Shown one piece after another: positions 1-8,429 of a stretch of 64,000 bases of DNA (its first letter is position 1; every line of letters starts with the position of its first letter). The stretch comes from JBDHTQ01 sp039808765 (lineage in GTDB: Bacteria; Pseudomonadota; Alphaproteobacteria; UBA2400). The DNA lies in NCBI GenBank assembly GCA_039808765.1, contig JBDHTQ010000002.1, positions 227,451 to 291,450 of the forward strand, read 5' to 3'. Below the pieces are notes generated by a model. The model searched no databases and was not told the origin of the DNA. It saw only the letters and a program-made list of their open reading frames with translations. The translations under genes and the position numbers were made by a program.

Positions 1-250
1 TAATGGCCACGTTACCGGGGTTGTCAACGTGTTGTTTTAATTTTGAAACACCAGCAACACCCAACGCTGTACCGATAATGTACGATGCGTAGTTGATGAG
101 AATAGGTGTCTGGGAAATGTTTTTACCAACGTTGGCGATTGACGTTGAAAGTTGTGGCGTTGTTACAGCCGCAGCAGCAAAAGCTTCAGATGAAACAACA
201 AGAGCAATACCTGTCAACGCAATTGTGGATAAAAGAGCTTTAATCTTCAT
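1..250 (-). CDS. IcmD/DotP-like protein, copy 1 (3' end cut by window)
   Basis: The gene starts with ATG at 250 and runs off the left edge of the window. The visible ~83 residues comprise a signal peptide ending near SSEAFA, a short Ala-rich linker and a hydrophobic segment followed by the SKLKQHVDNP motif. It is nearly identical to the complete copy at 515-901, with one extra Ala codon after the signal peptide and mostly silent differences. An AAGG Shine-Dalgarno lies upstream. IcmD/DotP, IcmC and DotV of type IVB secretion systems share the pattern hydrophobic segment - KxKQHxxNP - hydrophobic segment, so an inner-membrane secretion component is the best guess. Confidence 0.7.
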   Translation of the reverse strand, partial: MKIKALLSTIALTGIALVVSSEAFAAAAVTTPQLSTSIANVGKNISQTPILINYASYIIGTALGVAGVSKLKQHVDNPGNVAI

Positions 251-453
251 AGTTAATGCCTTTCAAGAAGTTTTTCTTCATCGCCGGATATCTCTGGCTG
301 ATGAAATTTTCATTCTCAGAATAGCGCGTTTTACTTTATTTTGCAAGAGATAAAACCAAATGGCTCTGATTTTTTACTTTTAACTTTATTTTATTAAAAT
401 ATAAACTTGTTATTAACTATAAAGCTGATTGAGTTTTACTTTAACTGCACGAA

Positions 454-480
454 AAACGAGGCGGAAGAACCGCCTCGTTT
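454..480 (-). terminator. Rho-independent terminator after IcmD-like copy 2
   Basis: A perfect 11-bp inverted repeat (454-464 with 470-480, 5-nt loop) is followed on the minus strand by a run of five T. It sits 35 bp past the stop of the gene at 515-901, so it probably separates the two copies transcriptionally. Confidence 0.85.
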
Positions 481-514
481 AATACATCCTGTAAAAGTAA
501 GGTCAAACGCTTTA

Positions 515-901
515 TTAGAAATCTTGTGCGATTGTACCAACGCTAATAAATTCTGCAGCGTCAGTGCCAACACCCGATGTTCCGCGTGCCATGTTGAGCA
601 TGTAAGGCAGCGAGATGAAGAGAGCAGCGGCAGCAACGCGGCCCAAACCATCTTTAATGGCCACGTTACCGGGGTTGTCAACGTGTTGTTTCAGTTTCGA
701 AACACCAGCAACACCCAACGCTGTGCCAATAATGTACGATGCGTAGTTGATGAGAATGGGTGTCTGGGAAATGTTCTTACCAACGTTGGCGATTGACGAT
801 GAAAGTTGTGGTGCTGTTGCAGCTGCAGCAAAAGCTTCAGATGAAACAACCAGAGCAATACCTGTTAATGCAATCGTAGACAAAAGAGCTTTAATCTTCA
901 T
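515..901 (-). CDS. IcmD/DotP-like type IVB secretion protein, copy 2
   Basis: The 128-residue protein has a signal peptide (about residues 1-25, ending SEAFA), a first hydrophobic segment around residues 50-67, the motif KLKQHVDNPG near residues 69-78, and a second hydrophobic segment around 86-103. Length and layout match the IcmD/DotP family, small inner-membrane proteins of type IVB (Dot/Icm) and IncI conjugation systems. The ATG has an AAGGATT ribosome site 7 nt upstream. A near-identical copy follows downstream on the same strand, separated by a terminator. No other Dot/Icm gene is visible in the window. The assignment rests on motif and topology recognised by eye. Confidence 0.7.
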   Translation of the reverse strand: MKIKALLSTIALTGIALVVSSEAFAAAATAPQLSSSIANVGKNISQTPILINYASYIIGTALGVAGVSKLKQHVDNPGNVAIKDGLGRVAAAALFISLPYMLNMARGTSGVGTDAAEFISVGTIAQDF

Positions 902-1255
902 GGTGTAATCCTTTTACTGATGTTGCTAGGCTTGCTTTAAGCCTTTTCAATTTTGAATATACCATCAATATGTAAATAAATCCATTATAGATGATGAAAA
1001 ACTTTTTAAAATTTAAGTAATTGTGTAATTGAATAAAAATAAAACTAAAATTTTATAAGTAATTATTGATATTTGGTTAATGTGAAAATTATGAATTTTT
1101 TAACCATATTTTTGCGGCGAAAATGGCAGAAAACGCTGAAAAACTTTGGTGCAGCTGTTATCTCTAGCGTTTGTGTAAAGGGTTGGGACGAATAAAATTA
1201 AAAAACCTCTTCGTCAAGGCTTGATTCTTGTGCGCTTCATCGGCATAGTCCCGCC
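902..1255. other. AT-rich intergenic region between divergent IcmD-like gene and parE
   Basis: About 350 bases without an open reading frame that looks coding. It must hold the promoters of both divergent neighbours. The central part (960-1110) is very AT-rich. I see no clear -35/-10 pair or operator. parE lacks a recognisable Shine-Dalgarno before its ATG. Confidence 0.5.
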
Positions 1256-3268
1256 ATGTCTAAAAATTTGCTTCAACAAGCCTCAGCGCGCAAGCAAGAA
1301 CCTTTGCGCAAACAAGAAAATGCTTATTCTGCCGCCGACATTGAGGTGTTAGAGGGGTTAGAACCTGTCCGTAAGCGCCCCGGAATGTATATCGGTGGTA
1401 CGGATGAAGCGGCGTTGAATCATCTCGTTGCTGAAGTGCTTGATAATTCAATGGATGAAGCTGTTGCAGGGCATGCAACCCGAATCGAATTATCCTTGGC
1501 CGCCGATGGATGTGTGACAATTCGTGACAATGGTCGTGGTATTCCCGTGGACGAACACCCTAAGTACCCGGGCAAATCAGCACTGGAAATTATTTTGTGC
1601 ATGCTGCATTCGGGGGGTAAATTTTCAGGCAAGAATTATCAAACTTCCGGCGGATTGCACGGTGTGGGAATCAGTGTTGTCAATGCCTTATCAGATGATT
1701 TATACGTAGAGGTGGCGCGGGATAAAAAACTATACGCCTTTAATTGCAAGCGAGGTATTCCTCAAGGCCCAGTGGAATTGGTTGGTCCGATTCAGAATCG
1801 TCGTGGCACGATGGTGCGCTTTCACCCAGATCCAGAGATATTCGGCACACATGCGCGTTACAATCCTGAACGGCTTTATAAGATGGCGCGCGCAAAGGCA
1901 TACCTGTTTGCTGGCGTGCATATTGTCTGGAGTTGTGATCCAAAGCTTTTAAGTGAGGCAAGTTCTACACCTGCGGAAGCAGATCTGCATTTTCCCGGGG
2001 GACTGACGGATTATCTAAGCACAACGCTTGCTTCACGGGCATCACTTACCCCCACACCTTTTACCGGTCAGGCTGAGTTCGCAGGGGAGGCGGGTAGAGT
2101 AGAATGGGCTATTGCTTGGCCATCAGATGAAGATGGTTTTAACAGCTCTTACTGTAACACGGTTCCAACGCCTCAGGGGGGGACGCATGAAGCTGGTTTG
2201 CGCCTCGCATTAACACGTGGTCTGCGCTCGTATGGTGAAATGGTCAAAGACAAGCGCGCGGCTTCCATTACGGCTGATGATGTGATGGGAGGCAACATCG
2301 CTTTGCTTTCTGTATTTATACGTGATCCGCAGTTTCAAGGCCAAACCAAAGAGCGTTTAACAACGCCCGAGGCCAGTCGATTGGTTGAAAACGCTATAAA
2401 AGACCGCTTTGATATTTGGCTCTCAAGCAATCCGACAGCGGCAAAAAGCCTGATGGAGCGTATCTTGGAGAAGGTTGACGAACGCATGCGTCGCCGCCAA
2501 GAGACAGAGCTGGCGCGTAAATCAGCGACCAAGCGGCTGCGATTGCCCGGCAAATTAGCGGATTGCTCAGGTCGAAGTGCTGAGGGCACGGAGATTTTTT
2601 TGGTTGAGGGTGATTCCGCGGGAGGATCAGCCAAGCAGGCTCGTAATCGCGAGACGCAAGCAATTTTGCCATTGAAAGGTAAAATCTTGAACGTTGCATC
2701 AAACTCACTGGAAAAAATCCGCTCCAATCAAGAGTTAGCGGACATGATTCAGGCACTGGGGAGCGGTGTCGGGCGTGATTTTGATGTGAAAAAACTACGT
2801 TATGAACGTGTTATTATCATGACAGACGCTGACGTGGATGGCGCACATATCGCATCGCTTTTGTTGACATTCTTTTATCGTGAGATGCCTGACCTGATTA
2901 CCAAGGGCCACCTTTATCTTGCTCAACCACCGCTGTTTAAGCTGACGGTTGGCAATCAAGTGATGTATGCCCGTGATGAGGCGCACCGAGATGAGCTGAT
3001 CGCCAAGCATTTTAAGGGTAGAAAAGTGGAATTAGGTCGGTTTAAAGGTTTGGGCGAAATGCAACCCGCTCAGCTTAAAGAAACAACGATGAACCCCGCC
3101 ACGCGTACGCTCTTAAAAGTTTATATTCCTGATGGCACACGTCCCGATGAGGCTGATGAGGCTGAATACACGCATGACTTGGTTGAGCGGTTGATGGGGA
3201 AAAAACCGGAGATGCGCTTCCAGTTTATTCAGGAAAACGCTCGTTTTGCTGAAGACTTAGACATTTAA
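1256..3268 (+). CDS. parE: DNA topoisomerase IV subunit B
   Basis: ParE is the ATPase subunit of topoisomerase IV, which decatenates daughter chromosomes together with ParC. The 670-residue protein has the GHKL ATP-binding motif EVLDNSMDEA (E60, N64), the glycine-rich lid GGLHGVGISVVNALS near residue 140, the Toprim motif VEGDSAGGSAKQ near 450 and the metal-binding DADVDGAHI near 525. The length fits ParE rather than the longer GyrB (about 800 residues), and there is no GyrB-type insert. The first ATG is used, although no strong ribosome site precedes it. parC is not in the window. Confidence 0.95.
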   Translation: MSKNLLQQASARKQEPLRKQENAYSAADIEVLEGLEPVRKRPGMYIGGTDEAALNHLVAEVLDNSMDEAVAGHATRIELSLAADGCVTIRDNGRGIPVDEHPKYPGKSALEIILCMLHSGGKFSGKNYQTSGGLHGVGISVVNALSDDLYVEVARDKKLYAFNCKRGIPQGPVELVGPIQNRRGTMVRFHPDPEIFGTHARYNPERLYKMARAKAYLFAGVHIVWSCDPKLLSEASSTPAEADLHFPGGLTDYLSTTLASRASLTPTPFTGQAEFAGEAGRVEWAIAWPSDEDGFNSSYCNTVPTPQGGTHEAGLRLALTRGLRSYGEMVKDKRAASITADDVMGGNIALLSVFIRDPQFQGQTKERLTTPEASRLVENAIKDRFDIWLSSNPTAAKSLMERILEKVDERMRRRQETELARKSATKRLRLPGKLADCSGRSAEGTEIFLVEGDSAGGSAKQARNRETQAILPLKGKILNVASNSLEKIRSNQELADMIQALGSGVGRDFDVKKLRYERVIIMTDADVDGAHIASLLLTFFYREMPDLITKGHLYLAQPPLFKLTVGNQVMYARDEAHRDELIAKHFKGRKVELGRFKGLGEMQPAQLKETTMNPATRTLLKVYIPDGTRPDEADEAEYTHDLVERLMGKKPEMRFQFIQENARFAEDLDI

Positions 3269-3561
3269 ACGTTGTGCTCGAATGTTCTTCGCAGCTGCGC
3301 TGAATGTTATGAACTCAACCCAAGGTTTTTTAGTCAGCGCAATCAGCATGCCTCTTAATATGCTAACTGTTTGGGCTTTTGGGTCAAAGATGGTCTTTAC
3401 GATCCCATCGTTTCGGGATTTGCTCTAGGAATTGTGATAAATAATAAAGCTTGTATATAAAAAAAAGATTTTGGTATATAGGTACCATAAGATACATGTT
3501 TTCGCATGTAAGCAATTTTTGTAAGATTGTTGTGGTTTTTCACGCTGAGGTCCTAAAATTA

Positions 3562-4533
3562 ATGACAGGTTTATCGGGGTTGGATTGTCTTTTGACAGGA
3601 ACAGGTGAACCTCTTTACGTTGTGGTTGTAAGTGGTATCGCTCATCCTTTGAAAAATCGTCGTGATGATGGCAGGATTGTATGCACTGCTTTGGATGCCG
3701 TTACTGATTGTAAAAGGCGGCTGGTCCTGCCTGGTTCGTTTCGCAACGGCGGCTTTTGTTGTCCTGGTGAAAAATTAGTTGTTCGTGCGTACGAAATTCC
3801 TTCAGGTAGAACGGACGAAGAAATTTTTTGTTTTGGAGCGTCACCATTTATTCCACGTCATGAAGAGATTGTGCCGGCGTACCGATGCTCGCAAGGGTTT
3901 GTGGTGTTAGAGAGATGTATTCATTCTCAATTAACAATACGGGGCGAAGCTGTACAATTGCCTGTCCTTCATGTCGCGCAACTTGGTCAATCTGGCAGGG
4001 TATGCGATGTATGGATACGAATGTCTTATTTTCAAAGTAATTTTGGTATAATCAACATGTTAAGTCAGGGCGATATGTTGTTTGAGGGTACGCCGTCCGA
4101 TGAGATTGTTTCTACAACCCCAGCACTTGGACGTCCTTACTCCGTAGAGTTGCCAACAAGTGTTAAGGCGACTGTAAGGCGTGTTTTTACTCAAAATTGG
4201 GGAGGTTGTTACAATGGCTATGGCCTTGCGCTGGCTGTGGATGGAGATGAAAAGCAACCTCAAACGGCCCCATTTTGGCGTGTTGTTTATTTACGCGATC
4301 GTAATTTAGGATCAAAACTTCAGCCAGGGACAAGGGTTGAGGGCATCGTTATTCCTGAAATGTCACCTGTTTCCCCTTTTAATGTTATAGCGGGGGATCC
4401 ATCAGAGACCATAACCAATTTTCCGTATGTTAGGACTAGTACAATTACCGATTTGAGTGTTATTGGATCATCGGATGTGAGGCATACATTTAGAAATAGA
4501 ATGCAAAATTTTTTGTGGAAGTACTTTAACTAA
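3562..4533 (+). CDS. Hypothetical protein
   Basis: I do not recognise this protein of about 323 residues. The reading frame is open from 3451, but the ATG at 3562 is preceded by GAGG 11 nt upstream, and the upstream residues look like translated non-coding sequence. The protein is rich in beta-type segments, Cys and Gly (for example CCPGEKLVVRAYE and WGGCYNGYGLALAVDGD) and has no signal peptide or clear membrane span. It stands alone between parE and a convergent secreted protein gene. Probably a lineage-specific gene. Confidence 0.6.
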   Translation: MTGLSGLDCLLTGTGEPLYVVVVSGIAHPLKNRRDDGRIVCTALDAVTDCKRRLVLPGSFRNGGFCCPGEKLVVRAYEIPSGRTDEEIFCFGASPFIPRHEEIVPAYRCSQGFVVLERCIHSQLTIRGEAVQLPVLHVAQLGQSGRVCDVWIRMSYFQSNFGIINMLSQGDMLFEGTPSDEIVSTTPALGRPYSVELPTSVKATVRRVFTQNWGGCYNGYGLALAVDGDEKQPQTAPFWRVVYLRDRNLGSKLQPGTRVEGIVIPEMSPVSPFNVIAGDPSETITNFPYVRTSTITDLSVIGSSDVRHTFRNRMQNFLWKYFN

Positions 4534-4648
4534 GGGCGCTATTTAGGGGTAACCTTGGCGAGTGTATGAACGAAGCAGCAAGACTGCGTGCCCGGGCGAC
4601 AAAGCCAACTGCCGGAACACTTTGTGGTGGGCACGACAGCCCAAATTC

Positions 4649-5404
4649 TTAACGAACAGTTTTTTTACCAATCGCTTTTTGCACGATTGAGCCTGCAATG
4701 CTGTCACAAGATGCGCTTACCCGTGCATATTCAGCGGGGGTATCTACATTGGCTTGAGCTTGTTTGCGATCTTCCATCAATGATTCGATACGTTTCTTGA
4801 GGTAGGGCTGAATATATTTATCCAATTCATCGGCCGCCGCTTCAGGGCTTTCTACGCGTTGCACGCCAACCGAATTTGCAATATGTTTTAGGTCGTTAAG
4901 TAAGCGCTGCTGCCAAACATGAATAAGCAAATTATCAGCTGCAACGTGTTTGTTTTCATGACCGATGACCTCATTTTCAATGCAGCTTCCTTGCGGTAAT
5001 TCATTGGCGATATGAATTTTGACGTCGGCAAACTGAAAAATAGCATCTAAACTGGCCAAGCTTGCACAGACGGTTTTATCGGGAAATGTAATTGTTTTTA
5101 CCCGGATGTTTGATGTGAACGTGGCTTTTGTCTGCGTGATTCCCAGGGGTACATGTTCGCGATCTAAGGTTTCACCCAGAGTATTGTCTTTTGATTGAGA
5201 AAGTGCCTGTAGTTCCCGAATCCCAAGTTGCCGATCTTGTTGAGCAGGTGCTTGTTTCATCGTTAAATGAACCTCAACCGGTGTGCCATCGGTTGGGCAT
5301 GCGGCAGCAAACGCTTTTGGCGTAAACGCAAAAGCGTTAAGGAGAAGCAAAATCAAACAAAAAAATACAAAGTGGGCTAAGCAATTCCCTAAAGAATGAC
5401 GCAT
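4649..5404 (-). CDS. Secreted HExxH protein, putative zinc protease (DUF922-like)
   Basis: The ATG at 5404 has AAGGA 7 nt upstream, better placed than the in-frame ATG at 5431. The N-terminus is a signal peptide (hydrophobic residues 12-28, cleavage near AFAAA, residues 32-35). The motif GHENKHVAAD contains HExxH at H149-E150-H153, the zinc site of many metallopeptidases and of the DUF922 putative protease family. Three Cys (36, 113, 141) could form periplasmic disulfides. The C-terminal third is helical and charged. It is convergent with the gene at 3562 and divergent from the NDUFA12 gene. Proteolytic activity is inferred from the motif alone. Confidence 0.6.
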   Translation of the reverse strand: MRHSLGNCLAHFVFFCLILLLLNAFAFTPKAFAAACPTDGTPVEVHLTMKQAPAQQDRQLGIRELQALSQSKDNTLGETLDREHVPLGITQTKATFTSNIRVKTITFPDKTVCASLASLDAIFQFADVKIHIANELPQGSCIENEVIGHENKHVAADNLLIHVWQQRLLNDLKHIANSVGVQRVESPEAAADELDKYIQPYLKKRIESLMEDRKQAQANVDTPAEYARVSASCDSIAGSIVQKAIGKKTVR

Positions 5405-5567
5405 GCCATGATCCTTGAGCAAAGTAAGCAAATTTATGTCCTACTTTACCTAAAAGTATTAAGAAAGACGTAAACAAGGTCTGGACGGAAAGGCAAAGCA
5501 ATGTCATAAATTACCCCATTCGCATGGCCGTTTTACGGGAAAATGCTGCGGGAAAGGTTTGAAACTC

Positions 5568-5960
5568 ATGGCTCGAAAAAATACGCTGGCCTCTTGGTTA
5601 TCGCAGGTGCAGATCCGTTGGCTTACGCTGCGGCGCGGTGAATATGTGGGAGCGGATGACTACGGCAATCGATACTATCGCGACCGCAGACACCTTTTGC
5701 ATGGTCGTGAAAGACGCTGGGTACTGTTTAAAGGCATGCCAGAGGCTTCGCTCGTTCCGCCGGAGTGGCATGGATGGCTCCATCATACAATGGATGCGCC
5801 AATCGCTAAAGATAGTCCGTATCAGCAGGAATGGGTTAAGCCGCACCAACCTAATCATACAGGCACGCAACAGGCTTACTATCCCCCCGGGCATCCTCTA
5901 GAAGGTGGACAACGCGCGACGGCGACGGGTGATTATCAAGCATGGACACCGGAGGCCTAA
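5568..5960 (+). CDS. NADH:ubiquinone oxidoreductase subunit NDUFA12 family protein
   Basis: NDUFA12 (B17.2) is an accessory subunit of complex I shared by mitochondria and alphaproteobacteria. The ~130-residue protein shows the family's signature: LRRGEYVGADDYGNRYY near residues 21-37, RRWVLFKG, and PPEWHGWLHHTMD near 64-76. The ATG at 5568 begins MARKNTLASW as is usual for the family; a TTG at 5559 is the alternative. The gene is 3 bp from mlaD, an arrangement common in alphaproteobacteria, and probably starts a three-gene operon with mlaD and the DUF2155 gene. Confidence 0.93.
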   Translation: MARKNTLASWLSQVQIRWLTLRRGEYVGADDYGNRYYRDRRHLLHGRERRWVLFKGMPEASLVPPEWHGWLHHTMDAPIAKDSPYQQEWVKPHQPNHTGTQQAYYPPGHPLEGGQRATATGDYQAWTPEA

Positions 5961-5963
5961 ACC

Positions 5964-6509
5964 ATGCGTCATAATATGATTGAAACGGTCATGGGAGCGA
6001 TTGTGTTGGGGGTGGCTATTGTTTTCTTTATGTTTGCCATGAAGACATCACAATTTGATCGCGGTGGCGGGTACGACCTAAATGCCGCATTTGCCAATGC
6101 AAACGGGTTGGTTGCAGGGTCAGATGTGCGTGTAGGCGGCGTAAAGGTTGGTAGTGTTTCATCATTAAGTCTGGATGCACAAAGCTATCAAGCTGTGGCC
6201 CATCTTAAAATTAATAACGGCATCAGCCTTCCTAAAGACACGAGCGCTACCATTCGCTCAGAGAGTTTAATGGGAGGAAAATATCTCGCTCTGGAACCCG
6301 GTGGCGATGATGCAATGCTTAAAGATGGGGGGCGTATTGAATACACGCAATCCACGCCCGACCTTGAGCAGATGCTTGGACAAGCCATATTCAGTATGTC
6401 AGGTGCAAATAAAAAAGACGCTGAAAAATCGGATACATCCGATCGCTCAACATCAGAAACTGCAGCACCTCCTTCATCTGAACTTTCACCGACAGAGGGT
6501 CAGCCTTGA
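5964..6509 (+). CDS. mlaD: MCE-domain protein, outer-membrane lipid asymmetry MlaD
   Basis: MlaD is the periplasmic, membrane-anchored lipid-binding component of the Mla phospholipid transporter. The 181-residue protein has one N-terminal transmembrane helix (about residues 8-27), then an MCE domain with FANANGLVAGSDVRVGGVKVG and the TSATIRSESLMGGKYLALEPGG motif. The tail after residue 145 is Ser/Thr/Glu-rich and probably disordered. It lies 3 bp after the NDUFA12 gene and overlaps the DUF2155 start (TTGA), indicating cotranscription. mlaE, mlaF and mlaC are not in the window. Confidence 0.9.
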   Translation: MRHNMIETVMGAIVLGVAIVFFMFAMKTSQFDRGGGYDLNAAFANANGLVAGSDVRVGGVKVGSVSSLSLDAQSYQAVAHLKINNGISLPKDTSATIRSESLMGGKYLALEPGGDDAMLKDGGRIEYTQSTPDLEQMLGQAIFSMSGANKKDAEKSDTSDRSTSETAAPPSSELSPTEGQP

Positions 6510-7336
6510 GAATCTTTTCGGCAGTTTATGCGTGGGCATTCATCTTTTTCGTCTTGGCTAACACTGGTGGCCAGGCACAGCTTTTAAGCACGCAAAAGCC
6601 TATGCCGCTGGTTAGTCAAATAGAAAAATCATCGCGTGAAAATAGTTCTGTTGATCAAAATGTTTCCGGCAATGGCCTTAATTCTGACGATACCGATTCA
6701 TCCACAGCGACTGACGATTTGTCTGCTTCAGCAAACGCTAATGAGGCCGATCAAAGCTTAAATACGCTAGAACAGGCACCCGCCGCGACCAATCAAACAA
6801 CCCCACCCAGCACAGAAAACCTGCCCGCACAGCCAGTAGAGCAGCCAGCGCAGACCGCAGCAGCACAACAGCCAGCGCAGCACGTCGGTGAGCAGCGTGC
6901 AATTGCTGTCTTGCAGGTGCTTGATAAAATTTCTGCCCGTGCAACAACCTTACAAGTTCCGGTAGGGAGCACAGCTGCGTTTGGCTTGCTCGTGATTAAA
7001 GTAGAGACGTGCCGTGCATCGTCTCCGAGTGAAGCGCCTGAATCTGCCGCCTTTCTTGAAATTAAAGAAATTGATGTGAATAGCCTGCAACCAAAGGATG
7101 AGGCTCGCGATTCACGCTTGCAAAAAGATCTGCTCTTGTATTCAGGGTGGATGTTTGCATCCAGTCCTGCTTTGGCTGCGCTTGAGAACCCAGTTTATGA
7201 CGTGACCGTTTTGGCCTGTGAAAATGCAATTGACAGTTATTTAAATGGTGCAGGTGAAGCGCCTGAAGCAGCAAATGCTTCAAATGGCAAAAAAACATCC
7301 TCTGAAAAGCCCGTAGTAGAAACACCCGAAGACTGA
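6506..7336 (+). CDS. DUF2155 family secreted protein
   Basis: The gene starts at TTG 6506, overlapping the mlaD stop (TTGA), with GAGGG about 8 nt upstream. Residues 1-24 form a signal peptide. Residues 30-120 are a low-complexity Ser/Ala/Gln/Pro region with repeated QPAQ-type words. The folded part begins at AIAVLQVLDKISARATTLQVPVG and ends near YDVTVLACEN, the DUF2155 domain found next to mlaD in many alphaproteobacteria, including its paired Cys and YSGWMFASSPALAALENPVYDV. The function is unknown; the context suggests envelope biology. The flagellar genes follow after 35 bp. Confidence 0.85.
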   Translation: MRIFSAVYAWAFIFFVLANTGGQAQLLSTQKPMPLVSQIEKSSRENSSVDQNVSGNGLNSDDTDSSTATDDLSASANANEADQSLNTLEQAPAATNQTTPPSTENLPAQPVEQPAQTAAAQQPAQHVGEQRAIAVLQVLDKISARATTLQVPVGSTAAFGLLVIKVETCRASSPSEAPESAAFLEIKEIDVNSLQPKDEARDSRLQKDLLLYSGWMFASSPALAALENPVYDVTVLACENAIDSYLNGAGEAPEAANASNGKKTSSEKPVVETPED

Positions 7337-7371
7337 TAGTTTTAGCTTGAGTGAAAGAAAGGTAAGAGGTA

Positions 7372-7650
7372 ATGACCGAAACCGATATCATTCAAATCAC
7401 CCGCGATGCGATCATTGTCCTAATGGTTGTCAGCGGCCCCATTCTTACAATTGCAATGATTGTTGGCTTGGTTATCTCGCTTGTTCAAGCGTTAACGCAA
7501 ATTCAGGAAAGCACCATTGCGTTTGTTCCTAAAATTATGATCATGTTTTTGTCTCTGACATTCTTGCTACCATTTATGACACAAAAACTTACGGATTTTG
7601 GTAACCGTTTGCCTGACTTGATCATTCAAGCCGGTACGGCTGAGGATTAA
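7372..7650 (+). CDS. fliQ: Flagellar export apparatus protein FliQ
   Basis: FliQ is part of the FliPQR export gate in the flagellar basal body. The 92-residue protein has the family's two transmembrane hairpin helices (about 17-38 and 50-70) and the central motif LVQALTQIQESTIAFVPKI. AAGGTAAGAGGT precedes the ATG. It overlaps fliR by TAATG, so fliQ-fliR-flhB form one translationally coupled unit. Confidence 0.96.
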   Translation: MTETDIIQITRDAIIVLMVVSGPILTIAMIVGLVISLVQALTQIQESTIAFVPKIMIMFLSLTFLLPFMTQKLTDFGNRLPDLIIQAGTAED

Positions 7651-8426
7651 TGATGGAAAACATGCTTTCGCAACTGATCGGCACGCAGCTTTTTGCGGCG
7701 CTTATGATTTTTGCGCGCGTGGGAACAGCTTTTGTGTGGATGCCCGGCGTGGGTGAATCTTTTGTTTCACCGCGTGTACGTTTGCTCTTTGCATTGATGG
7801 TTTCTGTTCTTTTGACACCCGTTTTAGGCTCTCATATACCACCAATACCATCGCAGGTTATGATGTTATTTGCCTATATTGCCGGGGAGATTTTTTATGG
7901 TTTTTTTCTTGGTATGATGGCTCGTTTTTTGATGGTGGTAATTGAAGTTACAGGCATGATCATTGCAATGCAACTTTCTCTGGCGAATGCGTCAGTTTTT
8001 AATCCAGCGATGGCGAGTCAAAGTTCGCTTGTGGGTGCGCTTTTGGGCGTGATGTCGATTACATTGTTTTTTGCAACTGATCTTCATCATCTTTTGTTGT
8101 TGGCTGTTGCCGATAGTTACACCATTTTTTTGCCAGCAACCTTGCCAAACTTTCAAGATTTTTCGGCTGCATATAGCTCGCTTTTAGCGGACGGGTTCCA
8201 GATTGCTGTGCAATTGGCGGCTCCCTTTATTATCCTGGGGTTGGTTTTTTATTTGGGATTAGGGTTGCTGGCGCGCTTGATGCCGCAATTACAGATTTTT
8301 TTCATTGCAATACCTGTGCAGATATATTTTGGGCTCATGTTATTGGGTCTCGTTTTGTCGGCGACCATGATGGTTTGGCTTCGCTATGCGCAAGCAACGC
8401 TCAATACTTTTTTGGATATCGGTTAG
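7650..8426 (+). CDS. fliR: Flagellar export apparatus protein FliR
   Basis: FliR completes the FliPQR export gate. At 258 residues it has the usual length and about six hydrophobic segments, with family features FARVGTAFVWMPGVGE near the N-terminus and the conserved MQLSLANASVFNPAMASQSS region. The start at 7650 overlaps the fliQ stop; an ATG at 7653 is equally possible. flhB follows after 3 bp. Confidence 0.95.
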   Translation: MMENMLSQLIGTQLFAALMIFARVGTAFVWMPGVGESFVSPRVRLLFALMVSVLLTPVLGSHIPPIPSQVMMLFAYIAGEIFYGFFLGMMARFLMVVIEVTGMIIAMQLSLANASVFNPAMASQSSLVGALLGVMSITLFFATDLHHLLLLAVADSYTIFLPATLPNFQDFSAAYSSLLADGFQIAVQLAAPFIILGLVFYLGLGLLARLMPQLQIFFIAIPVQIYFGLMLLGLVLSATMMVWLRYAQATLNTFLDIG

Positions 8427-8429
8427 ACC

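Noticed and set aside
93..353. Plus-strand open frame over the first IcmD-like copy
   Set aside because: It is the antisense of a real coding region and continues into non-coding AT-rich sequence.
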